A stretch of 64,000 nucleotides of DNA from Diadema setosum. Its lineage: Eukaryota; Echinodermata; Echinoidea; Diadematoida; Diadematidae. Within the stretch, counting starts at the first letter, position 1. Each line of letters begins with the position of its first letter. Made by a program: the position numbers and the translations under genes. The stretch is taken from assembly GCA_033980235.1 (NCBI GenBank), contig CM067070.1, forward strand, positions 6,043,544 through 6,107,543. Reading direction: 5' to 3'. The notes under the pieces were generated by a model. The model did no database searches. It was not told where the DNA came from and was given only the letters and a program-made list of their open reading frames with translations. Shown here piece by piece: positions 27,612 to 39,312 of this stretch.

Positions 27612-28242
27612 TTTTTTCTAACAAAACACAAAACGTTATACAGCGTCCAAAATGTAAGTGATCCAGCGATCCATCATTGATTATCATGTCAGGTGACAAA
27701 TCCTGAATTGCGGATTTGTGTCTCGTCTTGCATTGTCCAGTTTGTGTGATTTGATGTCTTTTTTGGAAAATAAAGTTTCGAAGTGCCGAAAAAAAAAAAT
27801 CATAGCTTTGAAAGTTGTCCTCATTTTGTGTATAGTGATCCATGAATATTTGTATGCAATCAGACAAATGGACAGTATTCTAGGAAATCCTTTCAAATTT
27901 GTATTTTTCTCTTGTTCAGAATCTATGAGTTGATCTATAAATGACTCGAATTTTCCAAGCGAGTAAAATTTGATTATCATAACTGGGTAAATGTAATTTC
28001 TCATTTATTTTATTTTCTGCTCATTGTTACATTTGGTTGTGCATCGACAATCAGGAAAGAGATCCCCTCTTTATGAATACCACGATGTCATGCAGACTCG
28101 TGGGCAATGCAGGCCTTTGCAATTCAGTAGATGATTTCCGCAACATAACCGTCTTTATTCTCGTTTTGTGTAAATGTGAGCGTGTTCTTTGTGTGTGTTT
28201 GCGTTTTCATTGTTTCATTGGAGTTTATGGTCACTGCTACGA

Positions 28243-28243
<1 letters not shown>

Positions 28244-28289
<46 letters not shown>

Positions 28290-28468
28290 CTACATAGATA
28301 TATACATCCATTTGTCCGCATCCTATTGGCAGAAATAGTCACTATAGTTCAATGCCAATTGCTATTTATTAGAATCCAATAGTGGCCTTACCCCCCCCCC
28401 CCCTTGGATAGAAATAGCAAATAGCAAATGTTATTTTATGTATTTCTCTGTCGTTACGCTACTACCAT

Positions 28469-28541
<73 letters not shown>
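28244..28541. repeat. Paired (TA)n microsatellites
   Basis: (TA)n tracts at about 28244-28286 and 28472-28541 flank a short unique stretch that includes a C-run at about 28391-28403. Confidence 0.85.
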
Positions 28542-28543
<2 letters not shown>

Positions 28544-28544
<1 letters not shown>

Positions 28545-28640
28545 GTATCATTACAGCCCTGATGAAGGTCCTAACGAGACCGGAAGATCGGCAATAAATA
28601 CGCACGTTGATCACTAGCTACATCCATAAATGCTCTTCTT
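28544..28640 (+). mobile_element. Retroelement 3' fragment with a hammerhead-like core
   Basis: CCTGATGAAGGTCCTAACGA, then GACCGGAAGATCGGCAATAA, resembles a recurrent retroelement terminal motif. CTGATGA is followed by a GGTC/GACC stem and GGAA. It looks like a degenerate hammerhead ribozyme core (GAAA expected), as found in Penelope-like elements. No reverse transcriptase is adjacent. Confidence 0.35.
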
Positions 28641-28679
28641 CTCGCACTGTATATATGTATATAATAATATTATATATAA

Positions 28680-28813
28680 CAGGGCTCGACACTAACGGTG
28701 GCCAGGTGGCCCGGGGCCACGAAAAAACGCACGTCGGGCCACCAAAATTTCAGAAATGAAGAATTTGGTGGCCTGATCGGGCCACCAAAAATAAAAGTTA
28801 GTGTGGAGCCCTG
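28680..28813. mobile_element. MITE G, short GC-rich element inserted in TA repeats
   Basis: Terminal repeats CAGGGCTCGACACTAAC and GTTAGTGTGGAGCCCTG match with one mismatch and are flanked by TA-rich sequence on both sides. The interior has inverted GGTGGCC/GGCCACC motifs. Confidence 0.7.
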
Positions 28814-30113
28814 ATATATACGTACATAGAGAACATCCAGAATGTAAACACTTACAAAATTTTCATATGAATAGTTACTTTACTTGAGATGTAATGAAGA
28901 ATTGAATTCGCCGTGGTCGATATCAGTCACTATCATCGATGGAAAAAAAAGAGACTTAAAACCAAATACCGATATTCACTCGGTGTACTGATATCTAGAA
29001 AGAACCGTCATACACTCCTTCTGATAGTCCTCTGTTGTGTCAAATTTGCTATATTCTTATCAATTAGCAACATGGTATGTATCTGTTATTAATCCGCCAA
29101 ATTTCATGAAATCTTCACCTATGCTTTTGTAGGATATATAGTGTCTTGCACTCAAGTCATGCTGAGTCTAATCTGTTAAGACGATGTGATTCAGCTTTGG
29201 AAAATCTGTCACCCGCTTTCTCTTGCTATCGTAGGAAAAAAAAAATATTGTTCCATCCACTTGTATCCAGGGAGAGATGTGTTTCGCATTATTACATCCT
29301 CAGAGTTCCACCTGTTGCTTGCAAAGAGGAGAAATGTTATACATATATTATGATATGAATATCTTAACAAGCCACCTGCAATTTATTTGTGAGTCGATTG
29401 CCAATCCCTTTCGGCTAGATGTCAGAGTTTCCTACATTGTACTCTGCCAGACAGATCTCTCCTGGGAGTTGAAGAGAGATTCGTAAATGCCTCGCGACTT
29501 TAATTTGAAGCAGTCTCTTCAATAATCAAACACGTCTTCCTATATATTGGTGGTTCACTCTTTCTCCCTCTTGCTTTCTTTACATTCTCGTCCTTTCTCG
29601 CAATCCCCTTCTCACCCCCCCCCCCCCCCCGTTCTCGCTCTCTCTCTCCTTCGCTCTCTCTTGTCATTAAACGAAATTAATGGGTCGCCCATTTTCATTA
29701 AACATGCATGTCGGCCTTGCTTTAGATATGGCTAATTGCACATGCATGGCTTAAAAGGTGGAATGTAAACCCCATCTGACCTACAGGGTAGACGATAGAG
29801 TGACATAGAGTAGACGATAGAGTGATCTCAAAGCTACCTTTATCCAGATACTCGCCATGTACGACAACAATTTATTCTTCTACTTGCTGATGCCAACGCA
29901 ACTTTTACGTAAGAGAAATGCCGACCTTTAACGCAGAAACAATATAAAATAAGAATCAACAAATACCGCATGGTGGGTTTTTTTTCTTTGCTTTTTGCTA
30001 CTCTTTACTAAGCATTTAATGCCCCATTACTGAATGGCGCCGTAACTTTTAACGTTACTTAAATGCCTTCTTTGAAAGTGAGTACAGGTCGGGAATGTGT
30101 GTGTAAGTGTATG

Positions 30114-30180
<67 letters not shown>

Positions 30181-33100
30181 TTGTGTGTGTAGGTAAATAG
30201 TGTGTATTGTGAGCGCTGCTTTTAGGAAGACGGAAATGCTGTCAGTGGTTTCGGCCTCCCTTTTAGGGCTGATGAGGAAGGAGGCTGCATCCCTGCAACA
30301 AATTAATGACATGTACAAAATTAAGAGTTTTATCTCAAAACGAGCTAACTCCATTCTTCTTACATTGAGATATTTGTGACTAAAACTGCTAAAAAAAAAG
30401 AAAATAATGAGAAAGTACAGGATATTTTCAATCATAACGTCTGAAATATTTCTTGTTATGTTACAAGTGAGGTATTACTGGAGAGATTTTAGTTTGCTCT
30501 ATCTGATGATGGACCTACTTGATATGTTAAAAGATGGCGCTTGATAGGTCATTTTGCAATACAACTATTCAAATGCAAGCAACGCTCCTCAAGATGACTT
30601 ACCATATTCACCGTAGTATCACACTCTAAGAATACAAAGTTGTATATAATTTGAATGATTATGTATGTATATAATTATAGGCCTATATATGAATATGTAT
30701 TACGTATAATCATATTTAATCATAGATACATATAAAGGTATTCATAAATTATTATGTAAAAACAATTCTTATGAACGTGGATAAAAAAAAAATAGTAATA
30801 ATAATTCACAAACTGGTTACAACCAGCAATAATTATGCAGCAAGTTTTCATCATTGTTTCCGACTGTTACGGCACTACCCGTCTGAGAAGATGTTATGGA
30901 ATTAGTGACAGTATATAATTAATTTGTAATAAGACCTTCATTTCCATTGTCTTAATTTATTGGGGAGGTCAATATGATGGCTATTAAGGGTACATCCAAA
31001 CATCAATAAAACGAATTTCAAGACGTAGACCCATCAATTCAACGAAATATTATGCAGATTATCATGCAGATTATACTGCAATAGGGATATAGATAAGAAC
31101 ATTGAAATTAATTCTTTATTGTATTCCTAATGTGTGTACATACAAAAGATGAGACATGAGACAAGGTACAACGCGTTTGTAACATGATTATCAAACCATA
31201 TATCATCCATTCATTTATTCATTTATAATAAAACATACATGTACATACATTCTACACAGAGATTCGACAATATGGTGAAGGGATCATTGAGAAGGCTGTG
31301 TTTAAATACACTAAACAATATACATAAGGAATTATTTCATTTTTTTTTTTCAATTTTTCCCCCTATGGACTATTTTATTGTCTCAATATCAACATAATGT
31401 AAGTCAAAATACTTAACCATAATCTCGTGGGTTTTTTTTTTCTGAACATTTCTGTCGTTAACAATTTAATGTTGGAGTGTGACTGCCACTTTAAAATGTA
31501 CTTGTTGAGAGTACTCGATAAAGAATAATATATCTCTCAGCTGCATGATATTCAATAATTATTGTTCTTCACAGAGTAAAACCTCTACAGACTTTGTTTT
31601 TTTAACTTTTTTACAAACAATTGTAGCTTAATCAGAATCACAACGCAGGTTCAAGCGTCGTTTCGCTTTTCTTTAAAACCAAAAAAAAAACAAAACAATA
31701 ATAATAATAATAATATTTTCCAGACTAAACTTTATTTGTGCTCTAGAATCTTCATCCATTTTTCAGTTTCATTCCAGCTTGACTTATATACGAGTCTCAC
31801 ATTCATAAAAGAAATGTACAATATCTTCTGAAACTTCCCTACAAACGAACATTTATCACCACTGTTTTTGTTCTGTCTAGAAAATACAATCAACACAGCA
31901 CACCTTCGTAAAAAAAAACATGGTAATCTCTCGAGATTAAAACCACTGCCTCGCTCGAGGAAACCCATTTTCAGCACTACTTATATTTATTTAAAATTGA
32001 GTCCATTCACTCTAGATCAGCTAACATTTTGAGACTGACAAAAAGCTGATTTTCTTTTCCTTTTTTAGGTAAACATTGATGAAACCCACTTTCTTCCGCA
32101 CACGGTCCGCGAAACATAAACCTGAACAAACAAATATCACAAAATTGGCCATACGTAGACACGAAGTCTGCAGTATTTCATCTTTCTCACTCTTTTCCTA
32201 TTACACAGCACACCATGTGCCGGGATGTGCATGAATTACTTCACATGCAGTCTAAATGTGGGCTTCCATTACATTTTAGCCTTTTAACAAAAATGTACCA
32301 CTCTGAGCGAAATATCTGTGAAGTAGAAAAACTAATTCACTGCACTTACAAAGGACGGTAATGATATGAATAAATACATTGGAAAAGCAATACAAAACGC
32401 AAATTGGTGACATTGAAATTGAAATTGATACATAAAAGCTTTTCTTCAAACAGCCTGATGTGGTGTATATTTCATATTGAATGTTAGAGAAAAAATACTT
32501 TTCAGCAGGACAAAAAAGTATGGAACAAATGGAGTCTTAAAAGCATCGTTGTTGCCATTTTCTCGGGCTTATACTTTTGACTTTATACGTTCTATAAAGG
32601 TATAATATTCGCAGGCTCAATTTGGATATTTATTGATTTATATTAATTTGGTCATATCAAATTAAATCAAATTAGACGATGAAAACCTTAAGTTGTATCA
32701 ATAGAATTCCCTTTTGGACCACAAATATGTTGATTCTTCAAATCAATACTGATTGTTCAATATTCAAAATCTCACTCGTGGCCTCCGCACTGATTTTGTC
32801 GGTGCTGTTGTATGACATCAAAGTTTCGAAAGTCCACTTGTAATTATTTTCAGTTTAGAATATTAACTGACATTACACAAGTACACAATCAGCAATAGGA
32901 AATGTAGCAGTATATATAGGTAGTAGAAGAGTAATAATAGTAACCCAATGTGTACGGAATCCAGGCAAATCGTTTCGTTTAGTTTATCCATTTTCAACAA
33001 AAAAAAAAGTGACAATGTACAAACATAGCACGAGAAAATAGCAAAGTATACAAAAATACATATTCTCAATACGTCGAAATATCATATGAACACAATGAAT

Positions 33101-33270
33101 CGAGGAAGAAATGAATAAACGTGTACATGCTATTTATTGCGTAATGTTGAAAAAGGAGTGGAAGCAAAAAAGCACAGCTTGTAATAATTATGCTCTCCCT
33201 TCAAAGCCAAATCCTTTCGAAAGTCTATGGAGATTGCATTATCTCTTTGGAAAAAAAAAAAGGTTATGAA
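28814..33270. other. Intergenic, no gene recognised
   Basis: Microsatellites include a C-run at 29615-29630 and a long (GT)n at about 30118-30189. The rest is AT-rich with A/T homopolymers. Open frames are short and low complexity. Confidence 0.5.
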
Positions 33271-33273
33271 CAT

Positions 33274-33627
33274 AAAAGCCACTATTTACCATTTGCAGAT
33301 AAAAAACAAAGCTTTAGTTTTTAATAGTTCTTAAATGTGAGTTATTCATAGGAACAACCAACGTAAAAATGTTAATCAGTATAATCAATGTTAAGTATTG
33401 TTAGATAAAGAAAATGTGAATAATAGTTTTATTAAAATCTTTTCTAGAATAAACCGTCTACAGCTATGCTTCATTGAGAAAATTCGTGATATTTCCTTAG
33501 ATATGTGGCTTAATATCGACTTTTGTTGTATGATAGGACGTTTTCTGATGAGGTTTATAAATTAAACTACACTATAATGCACCACATGTGATAACTTGAA
33601 CAATTTTAATCCCTGCTCCCAATGGTT
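33274..33627. mobile_element. MITE C copy
   Basis: Runs from AAAGCCACTATTTACCATTT to TTTAATCCCTGCTCCCAATG, with GAATAAACCGTCTACAGCTA near the centre. It is colinear with the copy at 60183-60537. A reversed LINE-like tail (TTTGAGTTTGAGTTTATTTAA) follows directly. Confidence 0.7.
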
Positions 33628-34287
33628 TGAGTTTGAGTTTATTTAATTTCACCATTGGTAACTCACTTCGGCCAATGGCTGTTCTTCTGTGAGTCCGCGT
33701 AGTTTAAAAAACATACAATTACAAAATACAACTTTTTGTACGTAGTATAGGAAACGATAAAACAAACAACAAACAAACAAAAGCAAAACATACGATATCG
33801 TGCATATAACAAAAAGAAAATAGGAATTAAGATACTGAAAAAAATGATTGACATACACTTTTACAATTCAATGCAAACAATATACATAACCTTATTTTTA
33901 GATAGAGAAATGTAATGAAATAAAATGTTTAAATAATTATAGAATGGTGAACAGTGGATTTAACGCTGACAAAATTTAGACTCACTAAACGCACCATCCT
34001 TGTATATATCTTCCTCCTCTCCTTAAGTCACAACTTACCAACTTTTCAATTCGACAAATAACACTGACTGTAATACACACAAATCCCACAGAGCAGTAAT
34101 TTCTCTGACGTGTAAAGAGATAATTATTCAGCTTCTTGTTATCATCATCATCTTCTCTTTTTTTTCCTATTTCTGGATTTTATTGATCAGGACAAAACAT
34201 TGTCCTTTTTCATAAATCATATGGCATATGAAGTTTAAAATCACAGAAACAAACATTCATCATCTTTTTACTCTGTGGAAAATAAAG

Positions 34288-34440
34288 TGTGGTTTGGTGG
34301 AGAGAGGACTGCAGACTCTTGCACAAGAAAGCTGGGGTTCGAATCCTTAACCCTCCTTGCCCTGGGGGACAATGATAACAGGGCCGACCATAAAAATCAC
34401 TAAAGATATCTATGGTGTTATCATGACTGCTTGTGAGATT
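34288..34440 (+). mobile_element. tRNA-derived SINE fragment
   Basis: A-box-like TGGTGGAGAG (34295-34304) and a perfect B-box GGTTCGAATCC (34336-34346) are spaced as in a tRNA. The acceptor stem does not pair, so this is not a functional tRNA gene. The tail holds ATAGTAGTAT-type simple repeats. Confidence 0.6.
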
Positions 34441-35464
34441 GATCGTAGTAATAGTAGTATCATAAGAATTAACATCCTAATTCTTTTCCTCTCTCTCCAT
34501 ACTTTTCTTTCAATCCCATATCAACTTCTCTCTAATTTTCTACAATTCAGCAAGTCCCATATATGGCAATTTTGCTCCAGAAATACTTATAATCATCGTT
34601 GACATTTAAGATTGGCAACTATTTGGTATGCTGCAATGGAGAAACATTAAATACCTGACTTAGATTATATTCATTGAAATCTTCACACAAAAAATAGATG
34701 AATAACAAAAATGATCGAAAAATAAACTTCGACTTCTTTAATCAAAATCAATACTTTTTGCCAATTGATAGAAAAATCAGTTAAAGATCACGACATTTGG
34801 AAACTTTTAATACTAGATATCGATTATTAAATTGAGTGCTCAAATAACCATATTTGTTGTTTTGTTTTGTTTCTTGTGCTTTTTTGTGCTTTCTTTGGGG
34901 GGGGGGGGGGTAACTCTACGTGATGGAAAACCAGCAATAGATACTAACATTGTAATTGAGAGATATACTGCACTACACCAATGAAATGTGGTTTCCTGGG
35001 GTTCAATGGGTTTAGAGGATAGAAGCGCAGCATGGTGGCCGTGATTGGGCGCCAAAAAATGGACACCCCATCTGTTACGCTGAACACACATTACTCATCT
35101 TTCATCTATATCATCATTTTTTTTCTATTACGATGTGCAAGAGTTGATGGCGACGCATCCACCTGTTAATGCGATTTGCAGCAGTGACGGGGAGGGCGAC
35201 CCTCCCAGCAAATCTGAGGTTGTTGATAGAGATTCATCCAGCATCAAATGCCGCAGGGAAACCATCATTACATTATCTACAGTGAGCGCCACAATTAGCT
35301 TTGAGCACATTGAGCAGCATTAATACATTTAATACGTCGTTATCGACTCTTTTTCAACTCGTTATCAACTCGTTATGATTATTATGTAAAGATAAATACA
35401 TCAATGATAAAGTAGCAGTCATCAGCATCACCAACGTCACCATTAGTGGCAATATAATTGTCTT

Positions 35465-35882
35465 TAAAGGGCTAGTACTGTTTCGGTTCAGATGGGGCTT
35501 CAGATTTGTTTGTTGTTTTTTTTTTTTCAAATGATTTTCAATGAGAAAGCTCTCATAAAATATGAAAAAGCACATAATTCTTAAAGGAATTCAAAGTCTA
35601 TTTGATAAAAATTGGTTTTGAAATGGCTGAGATATTCAAAATAAAGTGATCATGACAAAGTTGGGGCGCATCTTTTTATAGGAACGCTTTGTTTTGCTTT
35701 GTATTTGGATATCTCAGCCATTTCAAAACCGGTTTTCATCAAATAATCTTTGAACTCCTCTTAGACAGAGAATTGTATGCTCTTTTATATCACCATTATC
35801 ATTAAATTATTTGTAAGTATCTCACAAAAAAAAAAAGCTGAATCCTCATCCCAATCTATACTACACTATGATCTCTCTTATT
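35465..35882. mobile_element. MITE A copy 3
   Basis: Starts TTTAAAGGGCTAGTACTGTT and ends near CTATACTACACTATGATCTC. It shows the family's palindromic centre and TTTTCATCAAATAATCTTTG block. Confidence 0.75.
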
Positions 35883-36182
35883 AAAGATTCTATGGAGATG
35901 CTTGCATGTCATCAAGGTGGTATATATAATTATACATATATATATAAATACATACAGTATATACTGCCTGTCATGTAGGCCTATAATATAATATATTAGT
36001 GAGTTGTCGTTGTTGTTGTTTTTTTTCAAGACCAAATTTAAACTACCCGTTTTCTTTAAACATCCAATCTGATATTCAAAATCAAATGACATCTTTCAGC
36101 AGCTGCGAGAAAAAAATGAAAGAAAAATAAACTTAAAAAATACGCAAGTATACAGTTATTATGAAAATCATTTCCGTCATTA

Positions 36183-36413
36183 TGACGTCATCCACATACG
36201 AACAGCGGCTCAGCGTTTAGTCCTGTAATGTGGTATCTTCTACACATAATGAGGGCGTTTTCTCTCAGCCTCCCCTTGTCCCGTGACCATTGAAGCGTGT
36301 CGTCTTTTGTTCATATAACAGATGCTCGGATTTGACGCTTCTTCCATTCAATAATTCGGACTAATTATCTCCACACCGCCTCTTCCAGCCCGTAATTTTG
36401 GCTCGTCTACAGG
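36183..36413 (+). promoter_or_regulatory. CRE plus candidate 5' UTR exon upstream of gene 2
   Basis: A palindromic TGACGTCA lies at 36183-36190. A CATATAACA TATA-like element follows at about 36312, then a CpG-containing stretch ending in a strong donor, CAGG|GTAAGG, at 36413/36414. Together they look like a promoter and non-coding first exon that could splice to the acceptor at 39300, just before the gene 2 ATG (intron about 2.9 kb). No transcript evidence is available. Confidence 0.35.
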
Positions 36414-36419
36414 GTAAGG

Positions 36420-36867
36420 TTACTTTCGAACTTGATCACTGCATTTTTTTTTTCTTTGGCAATGTCAGTAGCAATCATTATGATAACTGTCTCACGCTTC
36501 ATAAATCTTCCATGTCCTTTAGAGATTTGATTGCCAAAAGTTACGCTCTTCGCTCTCTTTCTTCGTCTTGATAGCATGGTGGTACGTTATGGGTTAATCC
36601 AAATCGCCCGCCTGACACGATGTCCTTTGTTTTCTCGGGTTTCTCTGCTCGAAACACAATTAAGAAATTCGTCCCGGAAAGACTAATGAAGATTGTCATC
36701 AGACTGCTTGGTATATAGATTGCGCTCCCACCGAGAGGTCTGTAGACGCGAGGGCGACCTAAAGTGCCTGTCATTCTTGATATCTTTGTAATGTCTTACA
36801 CATTATAAAAACGATCTTAAATGCCAGTGAGACACAGTCATTCCGGGAGAAAGTTTGATATAAATTC

Positions 36868-36898
<31 letters not shown>

Positions 36899-39300
36899 CT
36901 CTCTCTCTCGCTCTTTGTCTTTCTCTCCTTCTTAAAATCTATATCAATGCACCTTTAGGACTGAGTTACCTGTGTTTCGAGCTTAGACAGCCAAATGTAT
37001 AGATAGTGAAATTTATTGTAGTCATTTAACAGAGAAACCAATACTCTGGAAAAAAAAATACACTGGAAAAAGGAAAGAATAATCACACAGGAGGCTTAAA
37101 TATCTCGTAAATGAAGCAATGTAATTCCATTGCACTACCGCTTGCTTGTATAATTTGTTCGTGTTTCCCTTTTTCTCTGCTTCGGGCCACATTAATGCAT
37201 TCTTATATGGTGAAGGTGGCGTGTCATCATCCTTGGTGTGACTCCACACCCCTATCAGTATAAACTCAATTTATATTTGTTCAGTTAACATGAAAATCTG
37301 AAAATTATCAAGCGGTCTTCCTTAACGCGTATAGCGTATAGCTATATTTTTACAAACGACTTTAAGTAATCTATAATTCAGTATAAATGCTGTAAGAAAA
37401 TAATAAAACAAACTTGAATAATATATTGCTTACTCATCAATTATCTAGGGATCCACGTCCTACAAGCTTAGCTTTTTTGTGGATCGCTATTTTCCAAAAT
37501 TGAAGTTATTTTCTGAAAGCTCGCGAAGTATACATGTATACGCATCGTTCCTTCTGATTATTGTACATATGTTGATGTACATAATTTATTTCGTATATTA
37601 CATGAACCTTTGTAAAACTTTAGACAATATCATTTTATGATATGTATACTTTGTATTACGTTTTGATTTTCGTTGATTGGAAATAAACTATGATTGAACT
37701 TGAACTTGAACTTGAACGCATCCTGAATGGTAAGGTGAGTGTTAACATCCTCCAGATCCATGCTCTCAAGACTGATGAAGAGCTCATCATTTTACGTTAA
37801 TCCATTGCCTCCACATTCGTTTTGAATCTCATAAGGATATTATACATTGCGCGTGGATTCCCCATGTGCTTATGGGTTTAAATAAACAACTCAATAATGT
37901 TGTAGGTTAATATACACCCTAAAGGCGATATTGACGTCCCTAAAGTATCAGACCTAGTGTCAAACAGTACTATATTGGCAAGTAGATTGTTAAAAAGTAC
38001 CTGAGAACTCGATTTCCTTATTTTCACTCTTTCTTTACAGTGGATGGCCTGCATGGATTCTTTTTTATGTTCGTTTATTCTGTCATATTGCCAATGATCT
38101 CTGTGAAGAGGAAAACAATGCAGCAATCAAATCATATCAAATCAAAATAATTATCAGGAATAAACATTTTCAGGTAGTCTGGTAGCCGTGGAAAAAAAAA
38201 ATCATCTGACCAAAGCTGTAATTGATTTTTGGTGTATTATTTGTTTACTTTATACCTTGACAAGAGTATAACCTAAAATGTTAATACAATTATTGTTTAG
38301 CACCTTTACGCTAAATTGATGAATTTATCAAATAGGAAAAATTCAATAGATACTGTTTGTAAACAATCGAGTGGTTTTTTTTTTCCAGTGCTGCAGAAAA
38401 TATCAGCCCTCACACTGCCTGTCATACGCGTATGACCAACATGGACTTAGCGTCGTGTAGAAATCCACTTTTATGCACTTATTAAGAGTTTTAATAAGAA
38501 GGGCGTAAAAGTTTGACCTCTGTTTCAACATTTCAGACACTCATCTGTTATTCATTTAATTTCATCTCATTTCAGAGCAAAGGTATAGAGTACAATATGA
38601 CATTTGCATATACAAAAAAAAAATAAGAGTACAATTTGACTTATGCATATTCAAGCGACATTAATGAAGTTCATATTTTTTTTACAATGAAACAAAGCAT
38701 AGTTCAAGGAAATGCATTGGCAAATTGTAAGTGAATTGTATCAAGGAAAAAATGTCGGAACAGTTGATTTATATAATGTTAATGATTGCAATAATAATAA
38801 AGATAATGATATGATTATGATAATGATAATAATGATAAAAATATTAATTATTATGATAATAAAAAAAAGAATGATAATTTGCAGTTATGTACAGCGCTAT
38901 TATATGAAAGAACAGATTTTCTATCTTGAAGAAAAATACACATGTTCACTTTCTTGGTAACATGTCTGTGCATGCTCTTGTGCAGGCAATGCTATTCTAG
39001 ACCGATGTGCACTGATTGACAAGGGGGAAGGAAATGTACCAGAAGGCGATTGACTTTAGCTTGTTGACATTTAGTGAAAGTGGCAATATCCTTGGACTGC
39101 ACAGCAGGAAGTCAATTGAGGGCGCTGTAAATGTTAGTTTGATTAAAAGTGACCGGGGTCATGCTAATGCTTGCTGCAGATCACGTTGAACACAATGTAA
39201 GCATAACTGCATTAGAATAACTACAAATGCATTTTTATCAAAAGATGGAGCAGAAGTAATAGTATTTCTATTGTCTTTACTATTATTTTCATCAAAGCAG
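36420..39300. other. Probable leader intron or intergenic region before gene 2
   Basis: Holds a (CT)n tract at 36868-36912, a LINE-like tail ending in (TTGAAC)n at about 37696-37717, and ATAATG/GATAAT simple repeat at 38786-38850. No coding exon was supported. Confidence 0.45.
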
Positions 39301-39312
39301 ATTTCAAGCAAG

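Noticed and set aside
34288..34360. Possible functional tRNA gene with perfect B-box
   Set aside because: The acceptor stem does not pair, no CCA-type end or terminator fits, and the tail is SINE-like.
35135..35323. 62-codon plus-strand frame of balanced composition overlapping a similar minus-strand frame
   Set aside because: Both strands are open, no domain is recognised and no flanking splice sites were convincing.
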